DNA of 64,000 nt from Myxococcus dinghuensis (GCF_024198235.1 NZ_JAKCFB010000021.1:101775-165774); one strand, 5' to 3'. Counted from the stretch's first letter, positions 36,002-45,187 are shown. The notes: generated from the sequence alone by a model not told the origin. Made by a program: numbers and translations.

Positions 36002-37383
36002 CGCTCGCTCGACGGCTGTGGTTGCTGGGGGTCCTGGTGCCGTCGGCCGCGGCGTTGCTCTCGCTCGTCGTCGCGGGGCAGCTCTTCCGCTACGACCTGG
36101 AGACGGCGCTGGACCAGGCCCTGCTGACCCAGGCGGCGGTGGAGAGCCTCAGCGTCAGCCTCTTCGAGGGCACCGAGAAGCGCGACCACCTGAACCTCTC
36201 CAGCTACCCCCTGCTCGAACAGGTCCAGCCCTTCGCGCCGCACGGCGAGCTGTTCGGCCAGGACGGCCGGCTGCTGATGCACCACCCCATGGTGTCGGAG
36301 CTGGAGGCGGGCGCGGCGCCGCTCATCCCGGGAGACCCCGGGAGCCCGCCCCGGCTGTCGACCCACGCGCTGCCGGACGGCACGCGGGTGCGTGAAGCGG
36401 TGGTCAACGTGCGCTCACCCCAGGGCGAGCTGTACGCGCTGCGGCTCACCGCGACGATGGCGCAGGTGGATGGCTCGGTGCGCGGCTACTACCGCCGGGC
36501 CTTCGCCGTGGCGGGGTTGCTGGCGGTGACGCTGCTGGTGCTCCAGACCGTCGTGGCCCGCCGCATGGCGGGACGCCTGGGGGCCATCACCCGGCACCTG
36601 CGCGTCCTGCGCGAGGGTGACTTCTCGCGGGCGCCCGCCCAGGACGGCGGCACGGATGAGATCGGCCAGCTCCGGGACGTGCTGGCGGAGGTCACCGACA
36701 AGCTGCGCGGGGCTCGCGAGGAGCAGGAGCGGCTCATCGCGGACGCGGCGCACGAGCTGCGCACGCCCCTGTCCCTCATGCGGACCCGGATGGACCTCGC
36801 GCTGCGGCGCGAGCGGGGCCCCGAGGAGCTGCGCGCCTCGTTCCGCGCCGCGCGGGGGGAAGTGGAGCGACTGGCGCTGCTCGCGGGCGAGCTGCTGGAG
36901 CTGACCGCGTTGGGGCGGGGCGAGTGGGACCGGACGAAGGCGGACCTGGCCGCCGTGGTGGGCCAGTCGGTGGAGGCCGCGCGCGCCGAGGCGGAGTCCC
37001 GCGCGCTGCTCATCCTCCTGGACGCGCCCGAGCGCGTGGAGGCGTGGTTCGACCCAGGCGGCGTGCGCCGCGCGGTGGACAACGTGTTGTCGAACGCCCT
37101 CAAGTTCTCGCCCCGGGGCGCGGAGGTCCACGTGCGCGTCTGGCGCGAGGGCGCGTGCGCGCGCATCAGCGTCGCGGACCAGGGGCCCGGTATTCCGCCC
37201 GAGCTGCGGGAGGCGGTGTTCGCGCCCTTCCGCAAGCTGTCGAGCGCGACGCCCGGCGCGGGCCTGGGGCTCGCCATCGTCCGCGAGGTGGCGCGCCGCC
37301 ACGGCGGCCGTGTCTGGGTCTCCCAGGACAGGCGGACCGGGGCGGAGGTGGTGCTGGAGCTGCCGGCGCGCGCGATGTCTTGA
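35998..37383 (+). CDS. Sensor histidine kinase
   Basis: A 461-residue membrane sensor kinase. Transmembrane helix about 8-28, a periplasmic sensor of about 135 residues (30-165, sequence not recognised), second helix about 168-187, HAMP linker (RRMAGRLGAITRHLRVLREG). The HisKA domain has phospho-acceptor His252 in DAAHELRTPL. The HATPase_c domain shows the N-box (NVLSNALKFSP), G1 (DQGPGIPPE), F (FAPFRKL) and G2 (GAGLGLAIV). All catalytic boxes look intact. Partner of the response regulator just upstream. The stimulus is unknown; two direct repeats downstream may be target sites of the pair. Confidence 0.93.
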   Translation: MTLARRLWLLGVLVPSAAALLSLVVAGQLFRYDLETALDQALLTQAAVESLSVSLFEGTEKRDHLNLSSYPLLEQVQPFAPHGELFGQDGRLLMHHPMVSELEAGAAPLIPGDPGSPPRLSTHALPDGTRVREAVVNVRSPQGELYALRLTATMAQVDGSVRGYYRRAFAVAGLLAVTLLVLQTVVARRMAGRLGAITRHLRVLREGDFSRAPAQDGGTDEIGQLRDVLAEVTDKLRGAREEQERLIADAAHELRTPLSLMRTRMDLALRRERGPEELRASFRAARGEVERLALLAGELLELTALGRGEWDRTKADLAAVVGQSVEAARAEAESRALLILLDAPERVEAWFDPGGVRRAVDNVLSNALKFSPRGAEVHVRVWREGACARISVADQGPGIPPELREAVFAPFRKLSSATPGAGLGLAIVREVARRHGGRVWVSQDRRTGAEVVLELPARAMS

Positions 37384-37404
37384 TTCGGTGGAATGTGTGT
37401 GATT

Positions 37405-37423
37405 GGAGGCAGCGGGGGCCTCC
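37405..37423. terminator. Short hairpin after the kinase gene
   Basis: GGAGGC / GCCTCC arms with a 7-base loop, 22 bases after the kinase stop codon. A weak candidate. Confidence 0.35.
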
Positions 37424-37434
37424 GCTCCTGGAAA

Positions 37435-37491
37435 GCTGAATGATTTCTCAGGGAGGGCCCCGACTGCGTCGAGGCTGAATTTTCTCTCAGG
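37435..37491. promoter_or_regulatory. Two 18-bp direct repeats upstream of a secreted-protein gene
   Basis: GCTGAATGATTTCTCAGG (37435-37452) and GCTGAATTTTCTCTCAGG (37474-37491) agree at 15 of 18 positions, 39 bases start to start (close to four helical turns). They lie between the two-component system and the gene at 37618. OmpR-type regulators bind direct repeats, so they are candidate binding sites. Confidence 0.4.
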
Positions 37492-37617
37492 AAACGCCGT
37501 GTCTCGTGTATCGGACATCCCAGGATTGTGTTTGCGCGCGCGGACGGACGGCGTTAGTGTTTGCGCGGGTTTCGAGCCGCCAGCTCCGCGGCCTTCCTCC
37601 CGTCAAAGGACCTCCTC

Positions 37618-38451
37618 ATGCGTCTCTCGATTCGGCCGCGCGCCCTGGGCGCGTTGCTCTCCCTGGGCTTTTGCGCGCTGTTCGGCGTGCCCTCCGCGCA
37701 CGCCGCCACCTCGGTCGCCTGCACCGGCGGCGGCTTCAGCCTGGTGCTCCCCAGCGGGGCGCCCGTGGGCGGTGGCGGCAAGGTGGAGATTCCCGGCGGC
37801 AGCCTGCCGTCGCACGGAATCCTGAAGGTGCGCGGCAAGTACATCGACTTCGACGTCGATGTGTCGACGCTGGGCGTCTACAACTACACCCTGAAGGCGA
37901 CGGACAACCCGCTCGACATCACCGGCGGCGTGACGACGGTGCTGTTCACGCGCAAGGAGCCCATCCTCGGCACGGCGACGCTGGATGGCGGCACGCTGCG
38001 CGTGGAGAACAAGGACGGCGAGCTGCGGCTGATTCGCGAGGGCCAGACGCTCAAGATGAAGATCCAGGCCAAGGACTGCGCCCAGGGCGGCATCTTCCAG
38101 CTCGAACCGGAGCTGGCCTCCGAGACGGGGACCATCGACTACGTCCACACGCTGGGTCCCGCCGTCTTCTATTTCACCAACCCGTACACCGGCAAAATCA
38201 ACTTCGGCAACGCCAACCTCATCCGTGGCAAGGACAGCCCGCAGGTGGCCGCCAAGCTCGTCCAGGACGAGCGCGAGACGGTGTGGCGCGTCACGTCCGG
38301 TGGACGGATGGGGGGCGTGCTGGGCGAGGACGCCATCGAGAACTCACCGCCCGCCACGCCCTGCACCCAGAGCTGCCAGGCGCAGAACCAGGTCCACGGC
38401 CGTTACGAGGTCCCGGACCCGGTCTACGAGAGCGACGGAGGAGAGGACTGA
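37618..38451 (+). CDS. Secreted protein of unknown function
   Basis: A 277-residue protein with a standard signal peptide (RALGALLSLGFCALFGVPSAHAA) and a well-placed AAAGGA ribosome-binding site 7-8 bases before the ATG. The mature part is beta-rich: a first domain (GGGFSLVLPSGAPVGGGGKV ... YTLKATDNPLDITGG), then VLFTRKEPILGTATLDGGTL, and a Cys-containing C-terminus (CTQSCQAQ). The sequence ends in an acidic tail. No family recognised. Its position right after the two-component system and the direct repeats suggest it may be that system's target. Confidence 0.7.
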   Translation: MRLSIRPRALGALLSLGFCALFGVPSAHAATSVACTGGGFSLVLPSGAPVGGGGKVEIPGGSLPSHGILKVRGKYIDFDVDVSTLGVYNYTLKATDNPLDITGGVTTVLFTRKEPILGTATLDGGTLRVENKDGELRLIREGQTLKMKIQAKDCAQGGIFQLEPELASETGTIDYVHTLGPAVFYFTNPYTGKINFGNANLIRGKDSPQVAAKLVQDERETVWRVTSGGRMGGVLGEDAIENSPPATPCTQSCQAQNQVHGRYEVPDPVYESDGGED

Positions 38452-38479
38452 CGCCCGCCCGGTGACGCGATGACGGCTG

Positions 38480-40249
38480 CTACTTGTAGGTCAGCATGAG
38501 CGGCGGCTTGCGGGGAGCGCGCGCCTGGTCCAACAGGCGTTGCAGCTCCTCGAGCCGGCGCTGGAGCTCCTTGAGCTCGTGTTCCGCGATGAGCTGCTGG
38601 ACCTTCTGCATGTACCAGACGTCACTGCGGAAGCGCAGGGCGTCGTGGTAGTACTCCAGCCCGCGCGAGACCTGGTCATTCACCTGGTTCGTGGCGAACT
38701 CCGTGACCTTCTTGAAGTACGGCCGGACCCAGCCGTTCCCGGTGACGGATTGGAGGAGGAAGTCGCCCAGGAAGTACCAGGACGCCATCTGGCCCGCGCT
38801 GAGGATGGTTCCGCAGATGAACTTGCCGACGGGGATGTCCTTGTATTGGAGCGCCATCTCTTGCTTCTGTGTCTGCTCCTGGTTCTGGAACGTGAACAGC
38901 ACGTAGCTGAGCGCCGTCTTCAGCAAGCCCCATTCGGTGTCGCCCGCGACTTCCTCGAGGTTCTCCATCACCTGGAGGAAGTCCTTGGGGCGCAGCGTTC
39001 CCACGGTCCTGTGGGGGTCCACGTCCTTCAGGAGCGCGGCGACCGTCAGCTCGTCGAGCGCGAGGCCCTCCGGACCTCGGACCAACGCGCGGCTCAGGGC
39101 GTCGAGCCAGGCGCGACACTTGGACGTGGTGAACGACTGGTTCTCCGTCGTCGTGATGTTCCCGGGCACCTCCGGGTAGTCGGTGGTGCGCAGGTGCCGC
39201 ACGGAGAGGTAGGGCATCCCGAGTTGGTGCGCGTCGTTGACGCTGTTGGCTCCCTCGACGAACACGGGGAGCAGGGATTGGGTCATCACATACCGGAAGA
39301 CATCCGTGGGGGCGAAGCCGCATTCGACGACATAGATGCCCGGCCGGTCGAAGGTGTCACTGAGCACGGCCTTCAGACTCACGCGTCGGACCTTGGGGTT
39401 GCCCAATATCTTGGCGATCTCCTCGACCGCCTCCTGGGAGGTCGCGGTCGTCTCGCCGAAGATGCAGATGGCGATGGAGGGAACCGGGTTGACGCGGTGA
39501 TTGGCGAGCATCTGCCGCAGCGCGATGGAGGCCCCGACGATGTTCAACAACACCGATTGGGGGGAGATGTCGACCTTCCACGCGTCGTACCAGTGGAGGC
39601 CGTAGATCGGCAGCATCAGCAATTGCTTCTGGCTCTGGAGTCGGAGGACCTGCTCCAGGCCTCCGGCGCGCAGCGTGTCGAAGCGTTCGTTGCGCTGTGA
39701 CATGAGGAAGTTGCGCAGGGCGCTCGGGCTCTTGCCGGGCATCACCTTCGTGCGCCAGTCCTGGCGCAGGAAGTAGGTGGGCAGGCCCGGCATGGGCACC
39801 GTGTTGGCGCCGAAGCCGAGGACCTCGCTCACCAGGTGGCGCTCCCCCCAGTCGAAGGGTTGGAGCACCAGCACCACGTCCGTGCGCAGGCGCTGGGGCC
39901 ACTCCTCCAGGTGGTGGTCCGCCGCCGCGACGATGCCCACCGCGTCCGACTGGCGCGGCCCCCAGCCCTCGCTGGAGCCGAAGAGGGACAGGCTGTAGAG
40001 CGCGACCTTGTTCCCGCGATAGGTGAGCGTCTGGCCCTCCGCCTCCGGGTTGAAGCCCTTGAGCAGGTCGACCAGCTTCGCGGCGCAGCCGTCCTCGTAG
40101 ACGACGACGATGCGGCCCTCGAAGCCCAGGTCGATGATGCGGTCCAGGCAGGAGACGCCCGCGCTCGCGTGGCCGTGGGCCTTGGAGGACTGCACTCCGA
40201 TGCGGATCTCCTTCGCGTAGCGAAGGACCTGCATGACCTTCCAGAACAT
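38480..40249 (-). CDS. Large protein of unknown function, possible GT-B-like fold
   Basis: A 589-residue protein not matching a family I know. The N-terminal part (SSKAHGHASAGVSCLDRIID ... GRIVVVYED) and a later block (TDVFRYVMTQSLLPVFVEGA with NDAHQLGMPYLSV, about 325-365) resemble the nucleotide-sugar-binding halves of GT-B-type glycosyltransferases, but no catalytic motif is certain. Residues about 460-510 contain FICGTILSAGQMASWYFLGDFLLQSV, possibly membrane-associated. The last 60 residues form a charged coiled coil (AEHELKELQRRLEELQRLLD). No signal peptide. Base composition is a little lower in GC than the neighbours. Starts at the ATG at 40249. Stands alone. Confidence 0.7.
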   Translation of the reverse strand: MFWKVMQVLRYAKEIRIGVQSSKAHGHASAGVSCLDRIIDLGFEGRIVVVYEDGCAAKLVDLLKGFNPEAEGQTLTYRGNKVALYSLSLFGSSEGWGPRQSDAVGIVAAADHHLEEWPQRLRTDVVLVLQPFDWGERHLVSEVLGFGANTVPMPGLPTYFLRQDWRTKVMPGKSPSALRNFLMSQRNERFDTLRAGGLEQVLRLQSQKQLLMLPIYGLHWYDAWKVDISPQSVLLNIVGASIALRQMLANHRVNPVPSIAICIFGETTATSQEAVEEIAKILGNPKVRRVSLKAVLSDTFDRPGIYVVECGFAPTDVFRYVMTQSLLPVFVEGANSVNDAHQLGMPYLSVRHLRTTDYPEVPGNITTTENQSFTTSKCRAWLDALSRALVRGPEGLALDELTVAALLKDVDPHRTVGTLRPKDFLQVMENLEEVAGDTEWGLLKTALSYVLFTFQNQEQTQKQEMALQYKDIPVGKFICGTILSAGQMASWYFLGDFLLQSVTGNGWVRPYFKKVTEFATNQVNDQVSRGLEYYHDALRFRSDVWYMQKVQQLIAEHELKELQRRLEELQRLLDQARAPRKPPLMLTYK

Positions 40250-40440
40250 GCGCGCCTCCCGAGGTCGGCGGATGGCCGACCCGCGCGGGTACGACCGCCT
40301 CGGGATTGCGACGCGCGTGCCAGGGGGCGTGGCGCGTGTCCTGCCTGGGACTTCAGGTGGCGTCCTCGCGGCGCATGCGTCGCGCGGGGACGCCCTCGCG
40401 TCCTGGAGGGACGCTCATGCCGGGGCGCCGGAGGCCCGGC

Positions 40441-40722
40441 TCACCACGCGTACTGCTGGCCGTTGTACCAGAAGTACCCCGCGCCGCCGGCGGACGCGTC
40501 GCAGACCGAGTAGGCGAAGGCCGTGCATTCCTGAAGGGTCGGGACGGTGGTCTGGCCGCTGGCCCCCGTGTTGGGACCTGTGTCGCACAGCACCCTGCAC
40601 TCGTTGTTCTTCACCGGGGGCAGCGCGCTCTCGGAGGACGCCTCATGGGTCTGCTCGACCTCCGGGCCGCCGCAGCCCGTCGACATCGCGAACACCACCA
40701 CCGCGCCAAGGAAGCACTTCAT
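40441..40722 (-). CDS. Small Cys-containing lipoprotein
   Basis: A 93-residue lipoprotein preceded by GGGGAGGTCACC, an ideal ribosome-binding site. Lipobox STGC (Cys17), spacer EVEQTHEASSESAL, then a 50-residue core with Cys in ECRVLCDTG, ECTAF and SVCDAS and an aromatic tail GYFWYNGQQYAW. The frame is open to 40785, but the added residues are not signal-like. Part of the dispersed small-lipoprotein set. Function unknown. Confidence 0.75.
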   Translation of the reverse strand: MKCFLGAVVVFAMSTGCGGPEVEQTHEASSESALPPVKNNECRVLCDTGPNTGASGQTTVPTLQECTAFAYSVCDASAGGAGYFWYNGQQYAW

Positions 40723-40881
40723 GGTGACCTCCCCACAACTCGAGTCGTGCGCGAAGGATACGTCGTGCCTCGGGGCCTGATGCAAGTCACGCCAGGGTGG
40801 GGCGCGCCGCGACGCGGGATGGGGTCGTGTTGGAATTCACGATGAAATCCAGGCGGGCCCATGGGTCCGTATTGGGCGGCG

Positions 40882-42105
40882 ATGCAGCCCTTCACGCATG
40901 TCGGTGGATGCCCCTGGTGGAAGCCCCTGGGCCTCGTGCTCGCGCTGGCATGGGGTTGCAATCGCGGCGCGGCGGGAGGGGAGACGCCCTTCACGCCGGG
41001 CTCGGATTCGCAGGTGCTCGAGCGGGTGCCCGCCACGGCCACCGACCCACGCGCCCGCGAGCGTGCCGCGCTGCGCCGTGAGCTGGATGCCAATCCCCGA
41101 CAGCTCGACCTCGCCACGCGGCTGGCCCGGCTGGAGGTCGAGGCGGGCCGCGCGCGGGGAGACCCACGACACCTGGGCTGGGCGCAGGCGGCGCTCGGGC
41201 CGTGGTGGGACGCGCCCGAGCCGCCCCACGAGGTCCGCCTGCTGCGCGCCACCATCCGACAGGGGCGCCACGAGTTCGACGCCGCGCTGGAGGACCTGGA
41301 GGCCGCCGTGCGCGAGGACCCGGCGGATGCCCAGTCCTGGCTGACGCGCGCGGTGGTGCTCGGGGTCCGGGGACGCCACGCCGAGGCGGCGCGGAGCTGT
41401 GGCCCGCTGGAGGCCCTGGTGGGCGAGCTGCCCGCGGCCGTGTGTCGGGCGCAGGTGGACAGCCTCTCCGGCCACTCGCGTCGCGCGTATGCGCGTCTCT
41501 CGCAGGTCCTGGCCTCGCGTGCGCGCGCGGCGAGTCCCCGGGAGCAGGCCTGGGGGCTGTCCACGTTGGGAGAGGCCGCCGCCCGCGCGGGGGACGTGGC
41601 GCGCGCGGAGGTGCTCTACTCGCAGGCCTTGTCGGCGGACCCGGACGACGCCTACACCCGGGCCGCGTTCGCGGACCTGCTCCTGGACCTGGGCCGGCCC
41701 CGCGAGGTGGCCCGCTTGATGGAGGCCCACTCCCAGGACGACGGGCAGCTCCTGCGCCGCGTCCTCGCGGAGACGGCGCTGGGAACCCCGGAGGCCCGGG
41801 TGCTCGCGGAGGAGCTCGCCGCACGCCACGCCGCGAGCCGGCTGAGGGGTGACAGCCTGCACGCGCGGGAGGAGGCCCGCTTCGCGCTGCACGTGGAGCG
41901 CGACGCCGACAAGGCGCTGTCGCTCGCGCTGGAGAACTGGCGGGTGCAGCGCGAGCCCTGGGACGTCCGCGTGCTCCTGGAGGCCGCGCTCGCGGCCCGG
42001 CGACCGGAGGCCGCGCGCCCCGCGCTCGACTTCCTCGCATCCACGGACTGCGAGGACCCGGGCCTCGTCGCCCTGGCCAGGCAGTTGGAGGAGGCCGCGC
42101 CATGA
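40882..42105 (+). CDS. TPR-repeat lipoprotein
   Basis: A 407-residue helical-repeat lipoprotein. From the ATG at 40882 it has a 26-residue lipid signal ending ALAWGC; an ATG at 40861 would add 7 residues. The mature part has tetratricopeptide-like pairs (FDAALEDLEAAVREDPADAQ, SWLTRAVVLGVRGRHAEAAR, AAARAGDVARAEVLYSQALS, ADPDDAYTRAAFADLLLDLG). Its stop overlaps the HupE/UreJ start (ATGA). TPR, HupE/UreJ and DUF4331 genes recur together in Myxococcota, suggesting a joint envelope complex, but the job is unknown. Confidence 0.85.
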   Translation: MQPFTHVGGCPWWKPLGLVLALAWGCNRGAAGGETPFTPGSDSQVLERVPATATDPRARERAALRRELDANPRQLDLATRLARLEVEAGRARGDPRHLGWAQAALGPWWDAPEPPHEVRLLRATIRQGRHEFDAALEDLEAAVREDPADAQSWLTRAVVLGVRGRHAEAARSCGPLEALVGELPAAVCRAQVDSLSGHSRRAYARLSQVLASRARAASPREQAWGLSTLGEAAARAGDVARAEVLYSQALSADPDDAYTRAAFADLLLDLGRPREVARLMEAHSQDDGQLLRRVLAETALGTPEARVLAEELAARHAASRLRGDSLHAREEARFALHVERDADKALSLALENWRVQREPWDVRVLLEAALAARRPEAARPALDFLASTDCEDPGLVALARQLEEAAP

Positions 42106-43226
42106 AGCCCCTGCTCGCCGTGCTCGTGTTGTTGCCGTGTGTCGCGCTGGCCCACAAGCCGAGCGACAGCTATCTGCGCCTCGAGCGCGCGGAGCAGGGG
42201 TTCAGCGGCCGGTGGGACGTGGCCCTGCGCGACCTGGACGCGGTGCTGGGCCTGGACGCGGACGGTGATGGCGCGTTGACCTGGGGCGAGGTGCGCGCGC
42301 GGCGGCCGGACATCCTCCGCCACGTCCTCGCGAGGTTGTCGGTGGGGACGCCCGACGCCCCCTGCCCACTGGGCACCGGGGAGGACCTCCAGGTCGTCCA
42401 CCACTCGGATGGGGCCTACGCGGTGCTGACCTTCACCGCGCGCTGCCCCATGGCGCCAGCGGTGCTGCGGCTCGACTACACGCTGCTCTTCGACCGGGAC
42501 CCGCAGCACCGGGGGCTCGTCCAGGTGGCGAGCCAGACGGGGCAGGGCACGCTGGTGTTGTCCGCGGACCACCACGCGGTGGACGTGCCGCTGGAGACGC
42601 TGTCCGCGTGGAGCCACTTCGGAGGGATGGTGCGCTCCGGGGTGGAGCACATCTGGGCGGGGCTGGACCACCTGTTGTTCCTCCTGGCGCTGCTGCTGCC
42701 CTCGGTGCTCACGCGGGCGCCGGGCAAGGGCTGGGAGCCGGTGGCCCGCTTCGGCCCCGCGCTGCGCGACGTGGTGAAGGTGGTGTCCGCCTTCACGGTG
42801 GCGCACTCGCTCACGTTGAGCGCGGCCTCGCTGGGGTGGGTGTCCCTCCCGTCGCGGTGGGTGGAGTCCGCCATCGCCGCGAGCGTCATCCTCGCGGCGG
42901 TGAACAACGTCGTCCCGTGGCTCCGAGGCACGCGCTGGACGGCGGCCTTCGTCCTGGGCTTGTTGCATGGCTTCGGCTTCGCGTCCGTCCTGGCCGACGT
43001 GGGGCTGCCGACGCGCGGACTCGTGGCGGCGCTGCTGGGCTTCAACGTGGGCGTGGAGCTGGGGCAGCTCGTGTGTGTCGCGGCGTTCCTCCCGGTGGCC
43101 TACGCGTTCCGTCGCGCGGCGCTCTACCGTCGCGCGGTGCTGGTGGGGGGCTCGGCGGTCATCGGTCTCATCGCCTGTGTGTGGTTGGCGGAGCGGGTGC
43201 TGGGCGTGAGCGTCCTTCCGGTGTGA
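42102..43226 (+). CDS. HupE/UreJ-family membrane protein with EF-hand-like loop
   Basis: A 374-residue protein. Signal peptide (MKPLLAVLVLLPCVALAHKP), then an extracytoplasmic domain of about 180 residues that contains an EF-hand-type loop (LDADGDGALTWGE, 51-63). Several transmembrane helices follow with the HupE/UreJ_2 signatures (GVEHIWAGLDHLLFLLALLL, FTVAHSLTLSAASLG, VESAIAASVILAAVNN, LGLLHGFGFASVL, GFNVGVELGQL). Conserved His residues in those helices suggest transition-metal (nickel/cobalt-like) transport, although this subfamily is not proven to transport metal. Overlaps the TPR gene by four bases and precedes a DUF4331 gene by 105 bases. Confidence 0.88.
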   Translation: MKPLLAVLVLLPCVALAHKPSDSYLRLERAEQGFSGRWDVALRDLDAVLGLDADGDGALTWGEVRARRPDILRHVLARLSVGTPDAPCPLGTGEDLQVVHHSDGAYAVLTFTARCPMAPAVLRLDYTLLFDRDPQHRGLVQVASQTGQGTLVLSADHHAVDVPLETLSAWSHFGGMVRSGVEHIWAGLDHLLFLLALLLPSVLTRAPGKGWEPVARFGPALRDVVKVVSAFTVAHSLTLSAASLGWVSLPSRWVESAIAASVILAAVNNVVPWLRGTRWTAAFVLGLLHGFGFASVLADVGLPTRGLVAALLGFNVGVELGQLVCVAAFLPVAYAFRRAALYRRAVLVGGSAVIGLIACVWLAERVLGVSVLPV

Positions 43227-43331
43227 GCCATCCAAACTCCTCCCGCCGCCGTATTGAGGAGGACCGCTGATGGCGTCGCACGCGAGGTGCCCGCTGGCGG
43301 TCGATACCCCGACGCAGTGGAGACCCACCTC

Positions 43332-44858
43332 ATGAGTAGACGACAGCTCGCGGGCGCGATGGCGCTCGCAGCGGCGCTCGCCGTTCCCGCCGCGGACGCT
43401 TCCAGTCACCGGGAAGCGCCCTTCATCACCCGCATGCCCAAGGTCGACGCCACGGACTTCTACATGTTCCGCAGCTACGAGGCGGGACGTGAGGACTCCG
43501 TGACGCTCATCGCGAACTACCTGCCCTTGCAGGACGCGTATGGCGGTCCCAACTACTTCTCGTTGGACCCGGACGCGCTCTATGAAATCCACATCGACAA
43601 CTCCGGTGATGCCATCGAGGACATCACCTTCCAGTTCCGCTTCACCAACAACCTGAACGGCGCCAACGGCATCACGCTGCCGGTGGGCCCCGCGGGCAAT
43701 CAGAAGAACGTGTCCGTCCCCTTCACCAACGTGGGGGCCATCACCTTCGCGAACCGCGGCAACCAGAACGTCCAGGAGAACTACTCCGTCAAGGTCGTGC
43801 GGGGCGCGCGCCGGTCGGGCACCGCGCAGGACCTGACGAACACCGCGGGCGGGAGCACGACGTTCGCCAAGCCGGCGGACTACGTGGGCACCAAGTCATT
43901 GGGCAACGCCGCCGCCTACGAGTCCTACGCCCAGCACCACATCTACAACGTGAACATCCCGGGGTGCACCGGCGTGGGCCGGATGTTCGTGGGCCAGCGC
44001 CGCGAGTCCTTCGCGGTGAACCTGGGCCCCGTGTTCGACCTGGTGAACGCGCCGCCGGCCGTCATCACCGACCCGAGCGCCCGGGGCGCCGTGCCCAACC
44101 CGCTGGCGAAGAAGAACGTCACCACGCTGGCGCTCGAGGTCCCCATCTCCTGCCTCAAGGCGGGCACCCAGAGCGTCATCGGCGGATGGACGACGGCCAG
44201 CGTGCGCCAGGCCCGCGCCGTCAACCCCGCCGCCACGTACACCACGCCTTCGCGCGAGGGCGGCGCGTGGACGCAGGTGAGCCGGTTGGGCATGCCCCTG
44301 GTCAACGAGGTGGTCATCGGCATCAAGGACAAGGACCGCTTCAACGCCAGCGAGCCGAAGGACGACGCCCAGTTCGCCGACTACGTCACCCACCCCACGC
44401 TGCCCGCGGTGCTGGAGCTGCTCTTCGGCGGGGCCGGGGTGAAGGCCCCCACCGTCTTCCCTCGTACCGACCTGGTCGCGGCGTTCCTGACGGGCGTCAC
44501 GGGGGTGAACGCGAACGGCTCCGTGGCGGAGATGCAGCGGCTCAACACCGCGCTGCCGGCGACGGCGAAGAGCGGCCAGAACAACCTGGGCGCCGCCGCG
44601 TGCTTCGTGAACGGCCAGCTCACCCTGGGCAACGCGGGCTGCGACCCGGCGGGCTTCCCCAACGGGCGTCGCCCCGGCGACGACGTGGTGGACGTGGCGC
44701 TGCGCGTGTCCATGGGCTACCTGCTGGCCAACGACACGCAGGCGCCCGCGCGCAACGTCCCCTTCCACGACGCCGTGCTCCAGGATGCGTCCCAGTTCGA
44801 CGCCGTCTTCCCCTACCTGACGACGCCGAACGCGGGCGCCAATGGCGACGGGACGTGA
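43332..44858 (+). CDS. DUF4331 exported protein
   Basis: A 508-residue secreted protein with signal peptide (MSRRQLAGAMALAAALAVPA) and the DUF4331 hallmark SSHREAPFITRMPKVDATDFYM at the mature N-terminus. It continues with YEIHIDNSGDAIEDITFQFRFTNN and a C-terminal DDVVDVALRVSMGYL block near residues 465-478. Members of this family are large periplasmic or outer-surface proteins of unknown function that occur beside TPR and HupE/UreJ genes, as here. It is followed after 4 bases by a small lipoprotein gene, so they are co-transcribed. Confidence 0.9.
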   Translation: MSRRQLAGAMALAAALAVPAADASSHREAPFITRMPKVDATDFYMFRSYEAGREDSVTLIANYLPLQDAYGGPNYFSLDPDALYEIHIDNSGDAIEDITFQFRFTNNLNGANGITLPVGPAGNQKNVSVPFTNVGAITFANRGNQNVQENYSVKVVRGARRSGTAQDLTNTAGGSTTFAKPADYVGTKSLGNAAAYESYAQHHIYNVNIPGCTGVGRMFVGQRRESFAVNLGPVFDLVNAPPAVITDPSARGAVPNPLAKKNVTTLALEVPISCLKAGTQSVIGGWTTASVRQARAVNPAATYTTPSREGGAWTQVSRLGMPLVNEVVIGIKDKDRFNASEPKDDAQFADYVTHPTLPAVLELLFGGAGVKAPTVFPRTDLVAAFLTGVTGVNANGSVAEMQRLNTALPATAKSGQNNLGAAACFVNGQLTLGNAGCDPAGFPNGRRPGDDVVDVALRVSMGYLLANDTQAPARNVPFHDAVLQDASQFDAVFPYLTTPNAGANGDGT

Positions 44859-44862
44859 GCCC

Positions 44863-45159
44863 ATGAGCAAGCTCCGAGCAATGGCCTGTGTGCTGGCGCT
44901 GGGAACGGCCCTGGCCTACACGGGTTGCAGCGGCGAGGGAGACCCGCCTCATCCGCTCCCCGACGGCGGCACCGACGCCGGCACGGACGGGGGCACCGAC
45001 GCCGGCACGGACGGCGGCACCACGGAGTTCACCACCTTCGTGAGGGGCCTCATCCTCGAGAAGACGACGGACACCGCCACGCCCGAGAAGCTGGACGACA
45101 AGAACCTCGTGGACAGCGAGCCCGTCAACGCGTTCACCCCGTCGTTCTTCCAGCGGTAG
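44863..45159 (+). CDS. Small lipoprotein with GGTDAGT repeats, DUF4331 companion
   Basis: A 98-residue lipoprotein (lipobox YTGC, Cys22) with a Gly/Thr/Asp repeat (GGTDAGTDGGTDAGTDGGT) and a conserved-looking C-terminal half: TFVRGLILEKTTDTATPEKL, DDKNLVDSEPVNAFTPSFFQ. The last segment probably packs on the DUF4331 protein; the genes are 4 bases apart. Translation starts at the ATG at 44863. A strong hairpin follows, closing the four-gene cluster. Confidence 0.8.
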   Translation: MSKLRAMACVLALGTALAYTGCSGEGDPPHPLPDGGTDAGTDGGTDAGTDGGTTEFTTFVRGLILEKTTDTATPEKLDDKNLVDSEPVNAFTPSFFQR

Positions 45160-45187
45160 GGATGGCCGTGCTTCGCGACTGAAGTCC

